Part shown: piece after piece, positions 24,792 through 33,284 of the stretch
Layout: each line of letters starts with the position of its first letter
How positions within the stretch are numbered: position 1 is the first letter of the stretch
Assembly (NCBI GenBank): GCA_023511725.1
Contig: JAIMAY010000019.1
Coordinates: 1-56,029 of the forward strand
DNA from: Alicyclobacillus sp.
Lineage (GTDB): Bacteria > Bacillota > Bacilli > Alicyclobacillales > Alicyclobacillaceae
Reading direction: 5' to 3'
DNA length: 56,029 bases
Notes under the pieces: generated by a model
What the model saw: only the letters and a program-made list of their open reading frames with translations
Databases searched by the model: none
What the model was told of the DNA's origin: nothing
Program-made: the position numbers and the translations under genes

Positions 24792-24821
24792 ATTTTACAC
24801 CAGATCATTCCTTGCCTGCAA
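24792..24821 (-). promoter_or_regulatory. Candidate promoter of the c-di-GMP riboswitch RNA
   Basis: On the minus strand: -35 TTGCAG (24821-24816), 18-bp spacer, -10 TAAAAT (24797-24792), about 90 bp before the aptamer and inside the short interval behind galE. It would make the riboswitch an independent transcript. Read-through from galE is the alternative. Confidence 0.55.
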
Positions 24822-24858
24822 GTGATTCACGGCTGGCATCGGGGTCCCGAGCGCCTCG

Positions 24859-25848
24859 TTACGCTGTATAGCCGTTCGGATGCGTGCTGTGCCAGCGCCA
24901 GGCTGAGGCAATGATGTCGCGCAGGTCCGGGAACTGGGGCTGCCAGCCCAGTACCTCCCGCGCGCGCCGCGAGGACGCGACGAGGACAGCGGGATCGCCC
25001 GGGCGGCGCGGCGCGTCCTGCACCGGAATGTCGCGTCCCGTGACCTCCCGCGCGGTGATGATCACCTGCTGGACCGAGAACCCCTGCCCATTGCCGAGGT
25101 TGTATGCCTCCGCACCGACGTGCTGCGTGCGCAGACGCGCCACGGCAAGCCGGTGTGCGCTCGCCAGGTCCATCACATGGATGTAGTCCCGGATGCAGGT
25201 CCCATCCGGCGTCGGGTAATCCCGCCCAAACACCTGCACACATGGACGCTGCCCCAGCGCAGCCTGGAGCACGATGGGGATGAGGTGTGTCTCCGGTCGG
25301 TGGTCCTCCCCGATGGGCAGGCCGGGGTGCGCGCCCGCCGCGTTGAAGTAGCGCAGGCTGATGGAGGACAATCCGTAGGCGGCATGACACCAGTGCAGCA
25401 TCCGCTCAATCGCCAGCTTCGTCTCGCCGTATGGGTTGGTGGGCTGCTTCGGATCGTCCTCTTCAATCGGAGTACGCACGGGTTCACCGTACACCGCCGC
25501 AGTCGAGGACAGAACGAACCGCTTCACGCCTTCGGCAATCAGCGCCGACAACAGCTTCTGCGTCCCCGTCACATTGTTCGCGTAGTACTTGAGCGGATCC
25601 TTCACACTCTCGCCCACCAGCGAGTTGGCCGCGAAGTGAATGACAGCATCCACGCCGTGGCGCCCGATGATCTCCCGCACCGTCCGCTCATCCTGAATGT
25701 CCGCCTCGTAGAATGGCGCCCCCAGCACAGCCCCGCGGTGGCCCGTGCCCAGGTGGTCGAGCACCACCACCTCTTCGCCGTGCGCCACCAGTTCCGCGAC
25801 CGTGTGGCTACCGATGTACCCGGCGCCTCCGGTTACCAGGATGGCCAT
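24859..25848 (-). CDS. galE: UDP-glucose 4-epimerase
   Basis: A 329-residue extended SDR protein with TGGAGYIGSH at the N-terminus for NAD, the Ser-Tyr-Lys catalytic set in LSSTAAVYG and NPYGETK, and GIRDYIHVMDLA-like CIRDYIHVMDLA. It interconverts UDP-galactose and UDP-glucose in the Leloir pathway. Its start lies within the 3' end of galK (16-bp overlap). Last gene of the MFS-galT-galK-galE operon. Confidence 0.96.
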   Translation of the reverse strand: MAILVTGGAGYIGSHTVAELVAHGEEVVVLDHLGTGHRGAVLGAPFYEADIQDERTVREIIGRHGVDAVIHFAANSLVGESVKDPLKYYANNVTGTQKLLSALIAEGVKRFVLSSTAAVYGEPVRTPIEEDDPKQPTNPYGETKLAIERMLHWCHAAYGLSSISLRYFNAAGAHPGLPIGEDHRPETHLIPIVLQAALGQRPCVQVFGRDYPTPDGTCIRDYIHVMDLASAHRLAVARLRTQHVGAEAYNLGNGQGFSVQQVIITAREVTGRDIPVQDAPRRPGDPAVLVASSRRAREVLGWQPQFPDLRDIIASAWRWHSTHPNGYTA

Positions 25849-27059
25849 ACCCGCATCGCCTCCTCCGTCACCTCGTGCACGCCGTCACCGGCGTCGCTCA
25901 CGTAAAACGTGGGCTGCTTGCCCGTCGCCGCTTGATAGGCGCGTGTGACCTCCGCCTCAAAGGCGTCCAGGGCGTCCGCCTTCACAAGGCTCACGGTGCA
26001 ACCACCGAAACCCGCCCCCGTCATCCGCGATCCATAACAGCCCGGCGCATTCCACGCTGCCTCCGCCAGGGCATCCAAGGCAGGCCCGGTCACCTCATAG
26101 TCGTCGCGCAGCGACACGTGCGACTCGTTGAGCAGGCGTCCGAAGCCGATCACGTCCCCCGCCGCCACCCGCCTCGCCGCCTCACGTACCCGCGCCTGTT
26201 CCGTGACGACGTGGCGCGCCCGCCGGCGCAGCACATCATCCGTCAGCCGGGACTCCAGCGCGGGCCACTCCTCGGGGGGGATGTCGGCGAGCGCGCGTAG
26301 CGCAGGACGAACCTCCCGCAACAGCGCGAGCGCCCGCTCACACTCCGCGCGCCGCTGATTGTAGGCGGAATCCGCGAGCCCCCGGGTGTGGTGGGTGTTG
26401 GTGATCACCACGCGCGCGTCACCCAGATGCAGCGGAACCCATTCGCAGCGAAGCGTGCCGCAGTCGAGCAGCATGGCGTGACCTGCCCGCCCCGCCGCGA
26501 CCGCGAACTGGTCCATGATGCCGCATTGCACACCGATGAACTCGTTCTCTGCGCGTTGTGTGAGCAGGGCGAGATCGGCCGCGGGTAGGGTGCGGTCCGC
26601 GAACGCCGCCATCGCCGCCGCCGTCACCACCTCAATGGCGGCCGAACTGGACAGCCCAGCGCCGCTCGGCAGGTTGCTCGCGAACAGCATGTCCGCCCCC
26701 TGCACCGGTACGCCCGCCTGCGCCAACGCCCACAGCGCACCTTTGGGATAATTGGCGAAGCCGTCCGCCGCGGTGAACGCCAGATCCTCGGCTTGGGCCG
26801 TCACCTCGCCGGGGAAGGTGGTGGATGCAAACCGCAAGACGCCGTCCCATCTCGGCCTCACCACAGCCCACGTACCAAGCGTCAGCGCGGCCGGGAACAC
26901 CAGCCCGCCGTTGTAGTCGAGGTGCTCGCCGATGAGGTTCACGCGGCCCGGGGCGAAAAACACGCGCACCTGCTCCGCCGGCCCTGGCGACCAGCGGGCA
27001 AACTGGTGCAACGCCTCCACCAGTTCCCGCGGGGCATGCGCAGACCCGGACTGGGTCAT
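25833..27059 (-). CDS. galK: Galactokinase
   Basis: A 408-residue GHMP kinase. GRVNLIGEHLDYNGG is the galactokinase signature near residue 40, LPSGAGLSSSAAIEV is the ATP-binding GHMP motif, and the C-terminal GRMTGAGFGG motif appears here as SRMTGAGFGGCTVSLV. It phosphorylates galactose with ATP. The ATG at 27059 overlaps the galT stop as ATGA. Confidence 0.96.
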   Translation of the reverse strand: MTQSGSAHAPRELVEALHQFARWSPGPAEQVRVFFAPGRVNLIGEHLDYNGGLVFPAALTLGTWAVVRPRWDGVLRFASTTFPGEVTAQAEDLAFTAADGFANYPKGALWALAQAGVPVQGADMLFASNLPSGAGLSSSAAIEVVTAAAMAAFADRTLPAADLALLTQRAENEFIGVQCGIMDQFAVAAGRAGHAMLLDCGTLRCEWVPLHLGDARVVITNTHHTRGLADSAYNQRRAECERALALLREVRPALRALADIPPEEWPALESRLTDDVLRRRARHVVTEQARVREAARRVAAGDVIGFGRLLNESHVSLRDDYEVTGPALDALAEAAWNAPGCYGSRMTGAGFGGCTVSLVKADALDAFEAEVTRAYQAATGKQPTFYVSDAGDGVHEVTEEAMRVWPSW

Positions 27060-28036
27060 CGCGCCTCCCCCTTTCCCTGGGCCGCGCGGATGGCCTCACG
27101 CAAGCGCGGTGCGGTTTGCTCCACCGCCGTCGGGTTACACGGTGCCCACGCGCCCGTCTCGGACGACGCCAGGTACTTGATCTTATCCTTGTCTCGCAGC
27201 GGCGGGTAAAACTCAATATGAAAATGGTAGTACGCCTGCGTATCCGGCCGATGCGGCGGTGTTTGATGAAGCACCATCATGTACGGAAACGGCCGGTCAA
27301 ATAGCTGATCCATCCCCGCCACCACACGCCGCAATATCCGCGCCAGGTCATCCTTCTCCGCGTCCGTCATCTCCGGCAGCGCACCCAGGTGGCGCCGGCT
27401 CGAGATGAACACGCCATACGGGTAGTCGGTGAAAAACGGAATGTACGCGAGGAAATGCTCCGAGGCATCGACCACGCGCTGGCCCACCCGCTCTTCCTCC
27501 GCCTGGATGTCGCAGATCAAGCAGCGCCCCGTCTGTGCGTGGTGCGCCTCGCACTGTTGAAGCTCCACCCGGATCTTGAGCGGGATGTATGGATACGCGT
27601 ACAGCTGACCGTGCGGATGCGGCATCGTCACACCGACCTCCGGGCCGCGGTTCTCGAAGATGAGGATGTACGCATGCTGCGGGTCCGCCGCGAGTGCTGT
27701 ATACCGATCCGTCCACAGGTCCACCAGTTTCCGGACATGCGCATCCGACAACTGCGGCAGTGTGGCGTGGTGATCCGGAGAGTACAGGATCACCTCGCAC
27801 TTGCCGTAGGCTGGCGCCGTTCTGTATAGCGGCGTTGCCACCGAGTCTGGCGCTGGCGGGTTCGGGGACAACGCTGGAAAATCGTTGTCGTAGGCCAGCA
27901 CATCGTAATCATCCGGCACCCGGCCGGATCCCGGGCAGAACGGACACCAGTCGGTCGGCATGAGCGGCCGCTGCTGGCGGTGCGATGCCACCATCGTCCA
28001 GTCCCCCAGCAGCGGGTTCCAGCGAAGTTCAGACAA
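27056..28036 (-). CDS. galT: Galactose-1-phosphate uridylyltransferase
   Basis: A 326-residue HIT-superfamily enzyme. Zinc ligands are suggested by CPFCPGSG near the N-terminus, and the catalytic nucleophile lies in MPHPHGQ (HPH). LHQTPPHRP and HFHIEFYPPLR near the C-terminus are also typical. The TTG start at 28036 follows AAAGGAG by 10 bases. It exchanges UMP between UDP-glucose and galactose-1-phosphate. Confidence 0.95.
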   Translation of the reverse strand: MSELRWNPLLGDWTMVASHRQQRPLMPTDWCPFCPGSGRVPDDYDVLAYDNDFPALSPNPPAPDSVATPLYRTAPAYGKCEVILYSPDHHATLPQLSDAHVRKLVDLWTDRYTALAADPQHAYILIFENRGPEVGVTMPHPHGQLYAYPYIPLKIRVELQQCEAHHAQTGRCLICDIQAEEERVGQRVVDASEHFLAYIPFFTDYPYGVFISSRRHLGALPEMTDAEKDDLARILRRVVAGMDQLFDRPFPYMMVLHQTPPHRPDTQAYYHFHIEFYPPLRDKDKIKYLASSETGAWAPCNPTAVEQTAPRLREAIRAAQGKGEAR

Positions 28037-28068
28037 TCCAGGTCATCTCCTTTGCCATTGCGCACAGG

Positions 28069-29319
28069 TTATCTCGACGACGATTCAACGGACGCCGCAG
28101 ACCTCACCCGCCCGCGCGCAGCAGTGCGGCCGCTGGCCACCGCCAAGGCTGCGGCGACCAGAACAAGGCACAACCAGACCACCACCATGCTCGCGCCGAT
28201 GCCCCAGTGCTCTGCCGCAGCGCCAATCACCAGGTTGGTTCCCAAACTGCCGACACCCGCCGCCGTGAACAGCAGCCCCAGCACACGGCCGGCCTGGGCA
28301 GGGAAGAGATGGCTGGCCAACGCAGTGATGGTCGGGAAGATGGCGGCGAACCCCAGACCGGCGAGGCACAGCGCCGCGAGCGCAGCAGGCACCTGCGGCA
28401 GGAACAACCCGGCGACGGCCACCAGCGACAACGCCACAGCAGCGGCGAGCACGCGGCTGCTCCCAAAGTGCGTCACCCAGCGCGAGGCGGTCAGCCGCCC
28501 CAACGTGAACCAGAAGTAAAAACCCGAGATGAGGAAGGACCCTGTGCGCAGCGCAATCCCGTGTGTCCGTACGAGGTACAGGGTGCTCCATGTGGCGAGC
28601 CCCATCTCCGCCATCACGTACGCCAAAATCGCAATCAGCAGCACCCACAGCAGAGGATGCGCCCACCACGGACGGTCCGCTCGGCCGCGCCCAGACGCCG
28701 CGGCCTCCATGGCCGGCCGCTCGCCCGGCTCGGCGGCAGGAGCATCGGCGGACGCTGCGGCGCGGCGTAGCGGGAGGGGGCGAAGGCGGACGGCCCAGAA
28801 CGCGGTGACGAGGGTGGCCAACCCCAACACCGCGTAGAGGACGCGCCAGGCGCCGGGCAGCGCGATGACCAGTCCTGCGAACAGCGGGAACACAAACGCG
28901 CCCGCACCGTAGGCACCGTGCAACAGGTTGAAGCGGCGCGCCTGCGCCGCGGATCCTGACACCGTCGCTGGCACAACCGCGTTCACGGCTATCTCCAGCG
29001 TACCCCCGCCGAGACCTGAGCATAGAAAGCTCAGGAGAGCGAGGGGATAAGAGTTCGAGACCACCACGCCCGCGGTGCCGAGAATCTGGATGGCGCTGCC
29101 GAGCACCGCCACGCCGCGGACCCCGAGGCGCTCGACGAGCCAGCCGCTGAGGAACGTCCCGCCAAGGTAGCCGGTGGACCCGGCGGCAAACGCCGCGCCC
29201 AGGGTCGCGTAGTCGACGTGCCAGGCCCGCATCAAGAGCGGTGCGGCCAACCCGCGCAACATGTCGAACGCACCGAAGATCACCATGACCGATACGGCCA
29301 GCCACATCCACGGCCGCAT
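28069..29319 (-). CDS. MFS transporter, probable galactose permease
   Basis: A 416-residue major facilitator superfamily protein with about twelve hydrophobic helices and a polar central loop (about residues 185-215). SRWVTHFGSS lies at the second-half conserved loop. The ATG at 29319 follows AGGAGG. It is the first gene of the operon, 32 bp before galT, so galactose or a galactoside is the likely cargo (inference from position). Sequence alone would only support a sugar or drug MFS protein. Confidence 0.85.
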   Translation of the reverse strand: MRPWMWLAVSVMVIFGAFDMLRGLAAPLLMRAWHVDYATLGAAFAAGSTGYLGGTFLSGWLVERLGVRGVAVLGSAIQILGTAGVVVSNSYPLALLSFLCSGLGGGTLEIAVNAVVPATVSGSAAQARRFNLLHGAYGAGAFVFPLFAGLVIALPGAWRVLYAVLGLATLVTAFWAVRLRPLPLRRAAASADAPAAEPGERPAMEAAASGRGRADRPWWAHPLLWVLLIAILAYVMAEMGLATWSTLYLVRTHGIALRTGSFLISGFYFWFTLGRLTASRWVTHFGSSRVLAAAVALSLVAVAGLFLPQVPAALAALCLAGLGFAAIFPTITALASHLFPAQAGRVLGLLFTAAGVGSLGTNLVIGAAAEHWGIGASMVVVWLCLVLVAAALAVASGRTAARGRVRSAASVESSSR

Positions 29320-29412
29320 GTTTGTGCCTCCTGCCATTCGCATCACTCGCGTAGGCATCCTCCCGCAGGTTCATACTAAACGACGCCAAGACAACGGATG
29401 GAGGGACGTCGC

Positions 29413-29832
29413 GTGCAGATTTCGGATCAAGCGATGAAGGACCTGATGATGCAGACGCACACCATCGCGGTGGTGGGGCTGGCGAATCGGCCGGGATCGC
29501 CGGCGTATGATGTGGCGTCATATCAACAGTCTCAAGGATACCACGTGATCCCCGTGCATCCGCAAACCGGCATGGCGCTGGGACACAAAGGGGTCAAACA
29601 GGTTTCGGATAGCGACGAGCCGGTGGATATCGTCCATGTCTTCGGCCATGTGCAGGACGCCAAGCAACTCGCGGAGCAGGCGAAACAGAAGGGCGCGAAG
29701 GCCGTCTGGCTGCAACCCGGTGTGGACGAACCAGAGCTGGAGTCGTATGCGCAGAGCCAGGGACTGCAGGTGATCAAAGGGCGCTGCTTCAAACGCGAGC
29801 ACATGCGCCTGCTCGGCCGCGCACCGATGTAA
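29413..29832 (+). CDS. CoA-binding protein, YccU family
   Basis: A 139-residue Rossmann-fold CoA-binding domain protein. HTIAVVGLANRPGSPAYDVA is the nucleotide-binding loop, YHVIPVHPQ follows, then AVWLQPGVDEPELESYAQSQGL and KGRCFKREH. The GTG at 29413 follows GGAGGG. Homologues resemble the CoA-binding part of succinyl-CoA synthetase alpha; function is not established. Divergent from the galactose operon with under 100 bp between starts. Confidence 0.85.
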   Translation: MQISDQAMKDLMMQTHTIAVVGLANRPGSPAYDVASYQQSQGYHVIPVHPQTGMALGHKGVKQVSDSDEPVDIVHVFGHVQDAKQLAEQAKQKGAKAVWLQPGVDEPELESYAQSQGLQVIKGRCFKREHMRLLGRAPM

Positions 29833-29910
29833 AGCGACACGGCCGGGGCTGCATGCGGCGTGTGCAGCTGCGACGGGGCGGATCGTCACACAATTGTACC
29901 TGGGTTGCGC

Positions 29911-29939
29911 TTGCCTCGGCAGCGGACATCCGGGACAAT
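29911..29939 (+). promoter_or_regulatory. Promoter of the DUF420 gene
   Basis: -35 TTGCCT (29911-29916), 17-bp spacer, -10 GACAAT (29934-29939), 83 bp before the start codon at 30022. Confidence 0.45.
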
Positions 29940-30021
29940 GAGGACAAACGGCGCGGGCGCGGCCCATCCGTCGGGATGAGGCGGGCCCGCCGCCGAATCC
30001 GTCGCACCCAGGAGAGATCCC

Positions 30022-30477
30022 ATGAACTTCATGGCCGTTCTCAACGAATTTTTCATCCTGTCCAGCGCCGCCTGCATGGCGGTGGGGTGGGTGATGATCC
30101 GCCGCCACCGCGTTCGCGTGCACCGGCGGCTGATGCTGACGTCGGTGGTGCTGGCGGTGCTGTTTTTCGTCAGCTATGTGCTGAAGACCGTGCTGGTGGG
30201 AGACACCAGCTTTGGCGGACCGCGTGCCTACCTGCCCGCCTATCAGGCGTTCCTGCAGATCCACTCCGTGTTGGCGACGGTGGCAGCCATTCTCGGTATC
30301 TTCACGCTGCGCTTCGCGTTCAAGCGCAGGTTTCGTCAGCACCGGCGGATTGCCCGCTGGACCGCGGTATCGTGGTTTGTCACGGCGCTCACGGGCCTGG
30401 CCGTCTTTCTCCTGCTGTACGTCATCTTTCCACCCGGGCCGATGCACAACATGTTTCACACCATGGTGGGCCGTTAA
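30022..30477 (+). CDS. DUF420 membrane protein (CtaM/YozB-like)
   Basis: A 151-residue protein with four hydrophobic helices and conserved histidines in RVHRRLML, QIHSVLA and the Arg/His stretch RFRQHRRIARWTA. This is the DUF420 family, whose Staphylococcus member CtaM is needed to make active heme-A/B type terminal oxidases. The ATG follows CAGGAGAG. No oxidase gene is next to it here. Oxidase assembly is inferred from the family. Confidence 0.82.
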   Translation: MNFMAVLNEFFILSSAACMAVGWVMIRRHRVRVHRRLMLTSVVLAVLFFVSYVLKTVLVGDTSFGGPRAYLPAYQAFLQIHSVLATVAAILGIFTLRFAFKRRFRQHRRIARWTAVSWFVTALTGLAVFLLLYVIFPPGPMHNMFHTMVGR

Positions 30478-30623
30478 TGCCCGCCGGCGATCTCGCCTTG
30501 CCCCGCCCTATCCCCCCTTGCCGGTCTCCCTCCATCCTTGCCCTTCGGCTCGCTCCCCGGCGGTCCGCACGACGGCCCGTCTCGACTCTGCCAAGACAGA
30601 AAGAATTCACCTAGAAATGGCAG

Positions 30624-30718
30624 GATTTTCGAAGGAACTGTCGAATAGATATGAGTGTTGCCGGTTGCGCCGCAAGGCCGGCAGCTGGTTTCATCTGTGA
30701 GGCCGCCGCAACTCTCAT
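30624..30718 (+). ncRNA. Candidate structured leader RNA upstream of an MFS efflux gene
   Basis: ATGAGTGTTGC (30651-30661) pairs with GCAACTCTCAT (30708-30718) with a single mismatch, closing a 46-nt interior that itself forms GCCGG-TTGC-GCC-GCAA-GGCCGGC. It ends 19 bp before the MFS start at 30738. A TTTTCGAA...TGTCGAA pair (30627-30645), similar to Spo0A boxes, lies just upstream. No known riboswitch matches. The other bases of the 30478-30737 gap hold nothing I can identify. Confidence 0.35.
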
Positions 30719-30737
30719 GGGGTAAGGGTGTGACGTC

Positions 30738-32024
30738 ATGGCCGAATCGACCCAGGGGCAACCGGCGCAGAAGCGCTTTGCCGTACTGCGCAATCGGAAT
30801 TACTCGATTTTATTCATCGGTCAGGTGACCTCTCAGCTTGGCGACGGGATGTACACCATCGCCCTGATGTGGTGCATGTACCTGTTGGTGCACGCATCGC
30901 CGAGCGCCGCCATGTGGCTGGCTGTCATCCCCATCGCGACGTTCCTGCCGCGCGTGGTGGTCGCACCACTGGCCGGTGTGCTTGTGGACCGCTGGCGGAA
31001 GCTGCCCACGATGATCTGGACGGATGTGGTTCGGGGTGTGGCGGTGGCCGTGATCGCCATCTTGGTGACGACGCACAGCGCGTCACCGTGGGCGTTGGCC
31101 CTGCTGGCCTTCGTTCTCGCCGTGGCGGGTACGGCGTTTCAGCCAGCGCAGGCCGTCCTGATCCGACATATTGTCAGCCGGGAAGAGCTGATGCAAGCCA
31201 ACTCGCTGCGGGGTAGCGCAAACAGTGCCACGCAAGTGCTGGCGCCCGCCATCGCCGGTGCACTGCTGGCTTTTCCCAACGGGGCCGCCATCGCGCTGTG
31301 GCTGGATGCCGTGTCGTTCGGTGTCTCCATCCTGTCGCTACTGTTCATGCGCGTGCAGGAACCCCAGCCGCAGACGCGCCCACTCACGTCCGGTGTGCTG
31401 TTCGGCGACATCCGAGATGGACTGAAGGCCGTCTACGAACTGCCCTATACCAAGGTTCTGACACCTTTCATCGTGGCCTACAACTTTGCGGTCTGTGCTG
31501 TGGAAGCCTCGCTCATCTACCTGTACGTACCACGCTACATGCATGGGAACGGAAGCAGCATCGGTTTGATCAATGCGTCCCTCGGCATTGGCGAGGTCAT
31601 CGGAGGGTTGGTGTTGGCCGGGGTGACGGCGCGAATGGCCAAGGAGAAGACGATGACCCTGGCGATGCTCATCGCCTCGCTGTGCATGGCCACGTTCGGT
31701 GCGGTTCACATGGTGTGGGCCGGCGCAGTGCTGTTCTTCATCGGTGGGTTCTGCATGATCATGGTGAATGCGACATTCTTCACGCGGATCCAGGCGGAAA
31801 TCCCGCCGGAATGGCTCGGGCGCGTGTGGGCACTGCTGACAGCGGTGCTGAGTGCCACGCTGCCATTGTCCAACCTGGTCTTTGGGGCGCTGGCGACGTT
31901 TATCTCGGTCGGACCGCTCATCGTATTCTGCGGCCTGCTCGCGGCTGTGATCAGCTTCGCCGCCTTCATGCACCCGCTCGTCCGCCGCTCCTCCGCGGCC
32001 CCGAGCACCAGTGTGGAGGCGTGA
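30738..32024 (+). CDS. MFS transporter, efflux type
   Basis: A 428-residue major facilitator protein with twelve hydrophobic helices. The N-terminus LRNRNYSILFIGQVTSQLGDGMY and LAGVLVDRWRKLPTMIWTDVVRG (motif A) are typical of the macrolide/multidrug efflux group (MefA/YttB-like). The start follows TAAGGGTG. A hairpin terminator lies 80 bp past the stop. Drug is unknown. A folded leader upstream may control it. Confidence 0.88.
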   Translation: MAESTQGQPAQKRFAVLRNRNYSILFIGQVTSQLGDGMYTIALMWCMYLLVHASPSAAMWLAVIPIATFLPRVVVAPLAGVLVDRWRKLPTMIWTDVVRGVAVAVIAILVTTHSASPWALALLAFVLAVAGTAFQPAQAVLIRHIVSREELMQANSLRGSANSATQVLAPAIAGALLAFPNGAAIALWLDAVSFGVSILSLLFMRVQEPQPQTRPLTSGVLFGDIRDGLKAVYELPYTKVLTPFIVAYNFAVCAVEASLIYLYVPRYMHGNGSSIGLINASLGIGEVIGGLVLAGVTARMAKEKTMTLAMLIASLCMATFGAVHMVWAGAVLFFIGGFCMIMVNATFFTRIQAEIPPEWLGRVWALLTAVLSATLPLSNLVFGALATFISVGPLIVFCGLLAAVISFAAFMHPLVRRSSAAPSTSVEA

Positions 32025-32105
32025 TGGGGCAGGTGTTGCCGCACCGCAGCGAGCCGCGGCGCCGACCCGCCCGTGCCAGCTACGTACGCGCGGTATGAAG
32101 ATACG

Positions 32106-32142
32106 CGAGGCCGCCGATGCCCTGATGGCTTCGGCGGCCTCG
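32106..32142. terminator. Bidirectional terminator hairpin
   Basis: CGAGGCCGCCGA (32106-32117) and TCGGCGGCCTCG (32131-32142), a 12-bp perfect stem with a 13-nt loop. It lies between the convergent MFS gene (plus) and the last gene of the B12 operon (minus). On the plus strand CTTCATTCTT follows. Confidence 0.75.
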
Positions 32143-32183
32143 CTTCATTCTTGCCGTGGGATGGATGCGCCGCCCACGGAGGG

Positions 32184-33272
32184 TCACTCCACCGCGAGAC
32201 GGCGCAGTGCATCGAGCAGCCTGTCGTTCTCCTCCGGCGAGCGAATGGCGAGGCGCCACACGGCGTCGGACAGCCCGGTGAAAGAGCCGCACAGCCGCAC
32301 GAGAATGCCCTGTTCGGCCAAGCGGCGCGCCATCGCCCGGGCCATCGCTTGGGACGGCAGCCGCACGGTGTAGAAGTTCACCTGGCCCGGCAGACGATCC
32401 CACGCCGGCAGTGCCTCCCGCCAAGCGGCATCCAGCCTGGCACGCTCCTGAGCCAGCCAGTGGCGCGTCTCCCGCAGAAATTCGTCCTCGAGGTAAGCGG
32501 CGGCCGCCGCGGCCTGCGCCAGGGTGTTGACGCTCCATGGGTCCCTTTCTTCCGCAACGCGCCGCGCGACGTCCGGACTGACGACCGCGTATCCGAAGCG
32601 AAGACCGGGGATGGCGAAGATCTTGGTGGCGGATCGAACCACCGCCAGCCGGGGATGTTCGCCAAGCGCGAGTGCGGTGTACTCCGCCTCGTCCGCGAGA
32701 AAATCCATAAAGGATTCGTCCACCAGCACGAATGCACCGGCGTCCAACCACGTCCGCACCAGCCCCTCCCACGCACTTCGCGGCCAGGCAAAGCCACTGG
32801 GGTTGTGAGGATGATTGAAGCAGACGGCGTCTCCTGGACGAATGGGTGCAGCCGCTGCGGCGTGCAGTGAGGGGCCGTGGCGATATGTTTGCTCGGTCCA
32901 CATCGTCACCGAAGCCACCGGTATCCCGAAGCGCCGCGCGATGGCAGCGTACTCCCCGAACGCCGGTTCGAGCACCACCACACGCCGCGGACGCCACACC
33001 CGCAGCACGCACTCCATGGCCTCGACCGCGCCGTTGCCGCACACGATGCGCTCCGGGTCGACGCTGAGGCGGCGTCCCAGCACCTCGCGAACCCGCCTGT
33101 GCGAGGCGTCCGGGTAATGCCGAATTTGCGGCAGCGCCGTATGAATGGCTTGCCACACGCCGTCGGGCGGTCCAAAGGGATGGATGTTGGCGCTGAAGTC
33201 GAGCACCTCGTTCACGTCACGGCTGTGCATGCGAGCCCACTCGTGGACCTGGCCGCCGTGTGTGGCCGGCAT
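32184..33272 (-). CDS. cobD: Threonine-phosphate decarboxylase-like PLP enzyme (CobD/CobC)
   Basis: A 362-residue class I/II aminotransferase-fold protein. FSANIHPFGPP near the N-terminus is typical of CobD; CFNHPHNPSG, VDESFMDF and VVRSATKIFAIPGLRFGYA carry the PLP-binding residues including the Schiff-base Lys. CobD decarboxylates threonine phosphate to (R)-1-amino-2-propanol phosphate for the nucleotide loop of cobalamin. Placement 12 bp after cobS in a cobalamin-riboswitch operon supports this over HisC. The start at 33272 follows GAGGAGGGGAGG. Confidence 0.88.
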   Translation of the reverse strand: MPATHGGQVHEWARMHSRDVNEVLDFSANIHPFGPPDGVWQAIHTALPQIRHYPDASHRRVREVLGRRLSVDPERIVCGNGAVEAMECVLRVWRPRRVVVLEPAFGEYAAIARRFGIPVASVTMWTEQTYRHGPSLHAAAAAPIRPGDAVCFNHPHNPSGFAWPRSAWEGLVRTWLDAGAFVLVDESFMDFLADEAEYTALALGEHPRLAVVRSATKIFAIPGLRFGYAVVSPDVARRVAEERDPWSVNTLAQAAAAAAYLEDEFLRETRHWLAQERARLDAAWREALPAWDRLPGQVNFYTVRLPSQAMARAMARRLAEQGILVRLCGSFTGLSDAVWRLAIRSPEENDRLLDALRRLAVE

Positions 33273-33284
33273 GGCCTCCCCTCC

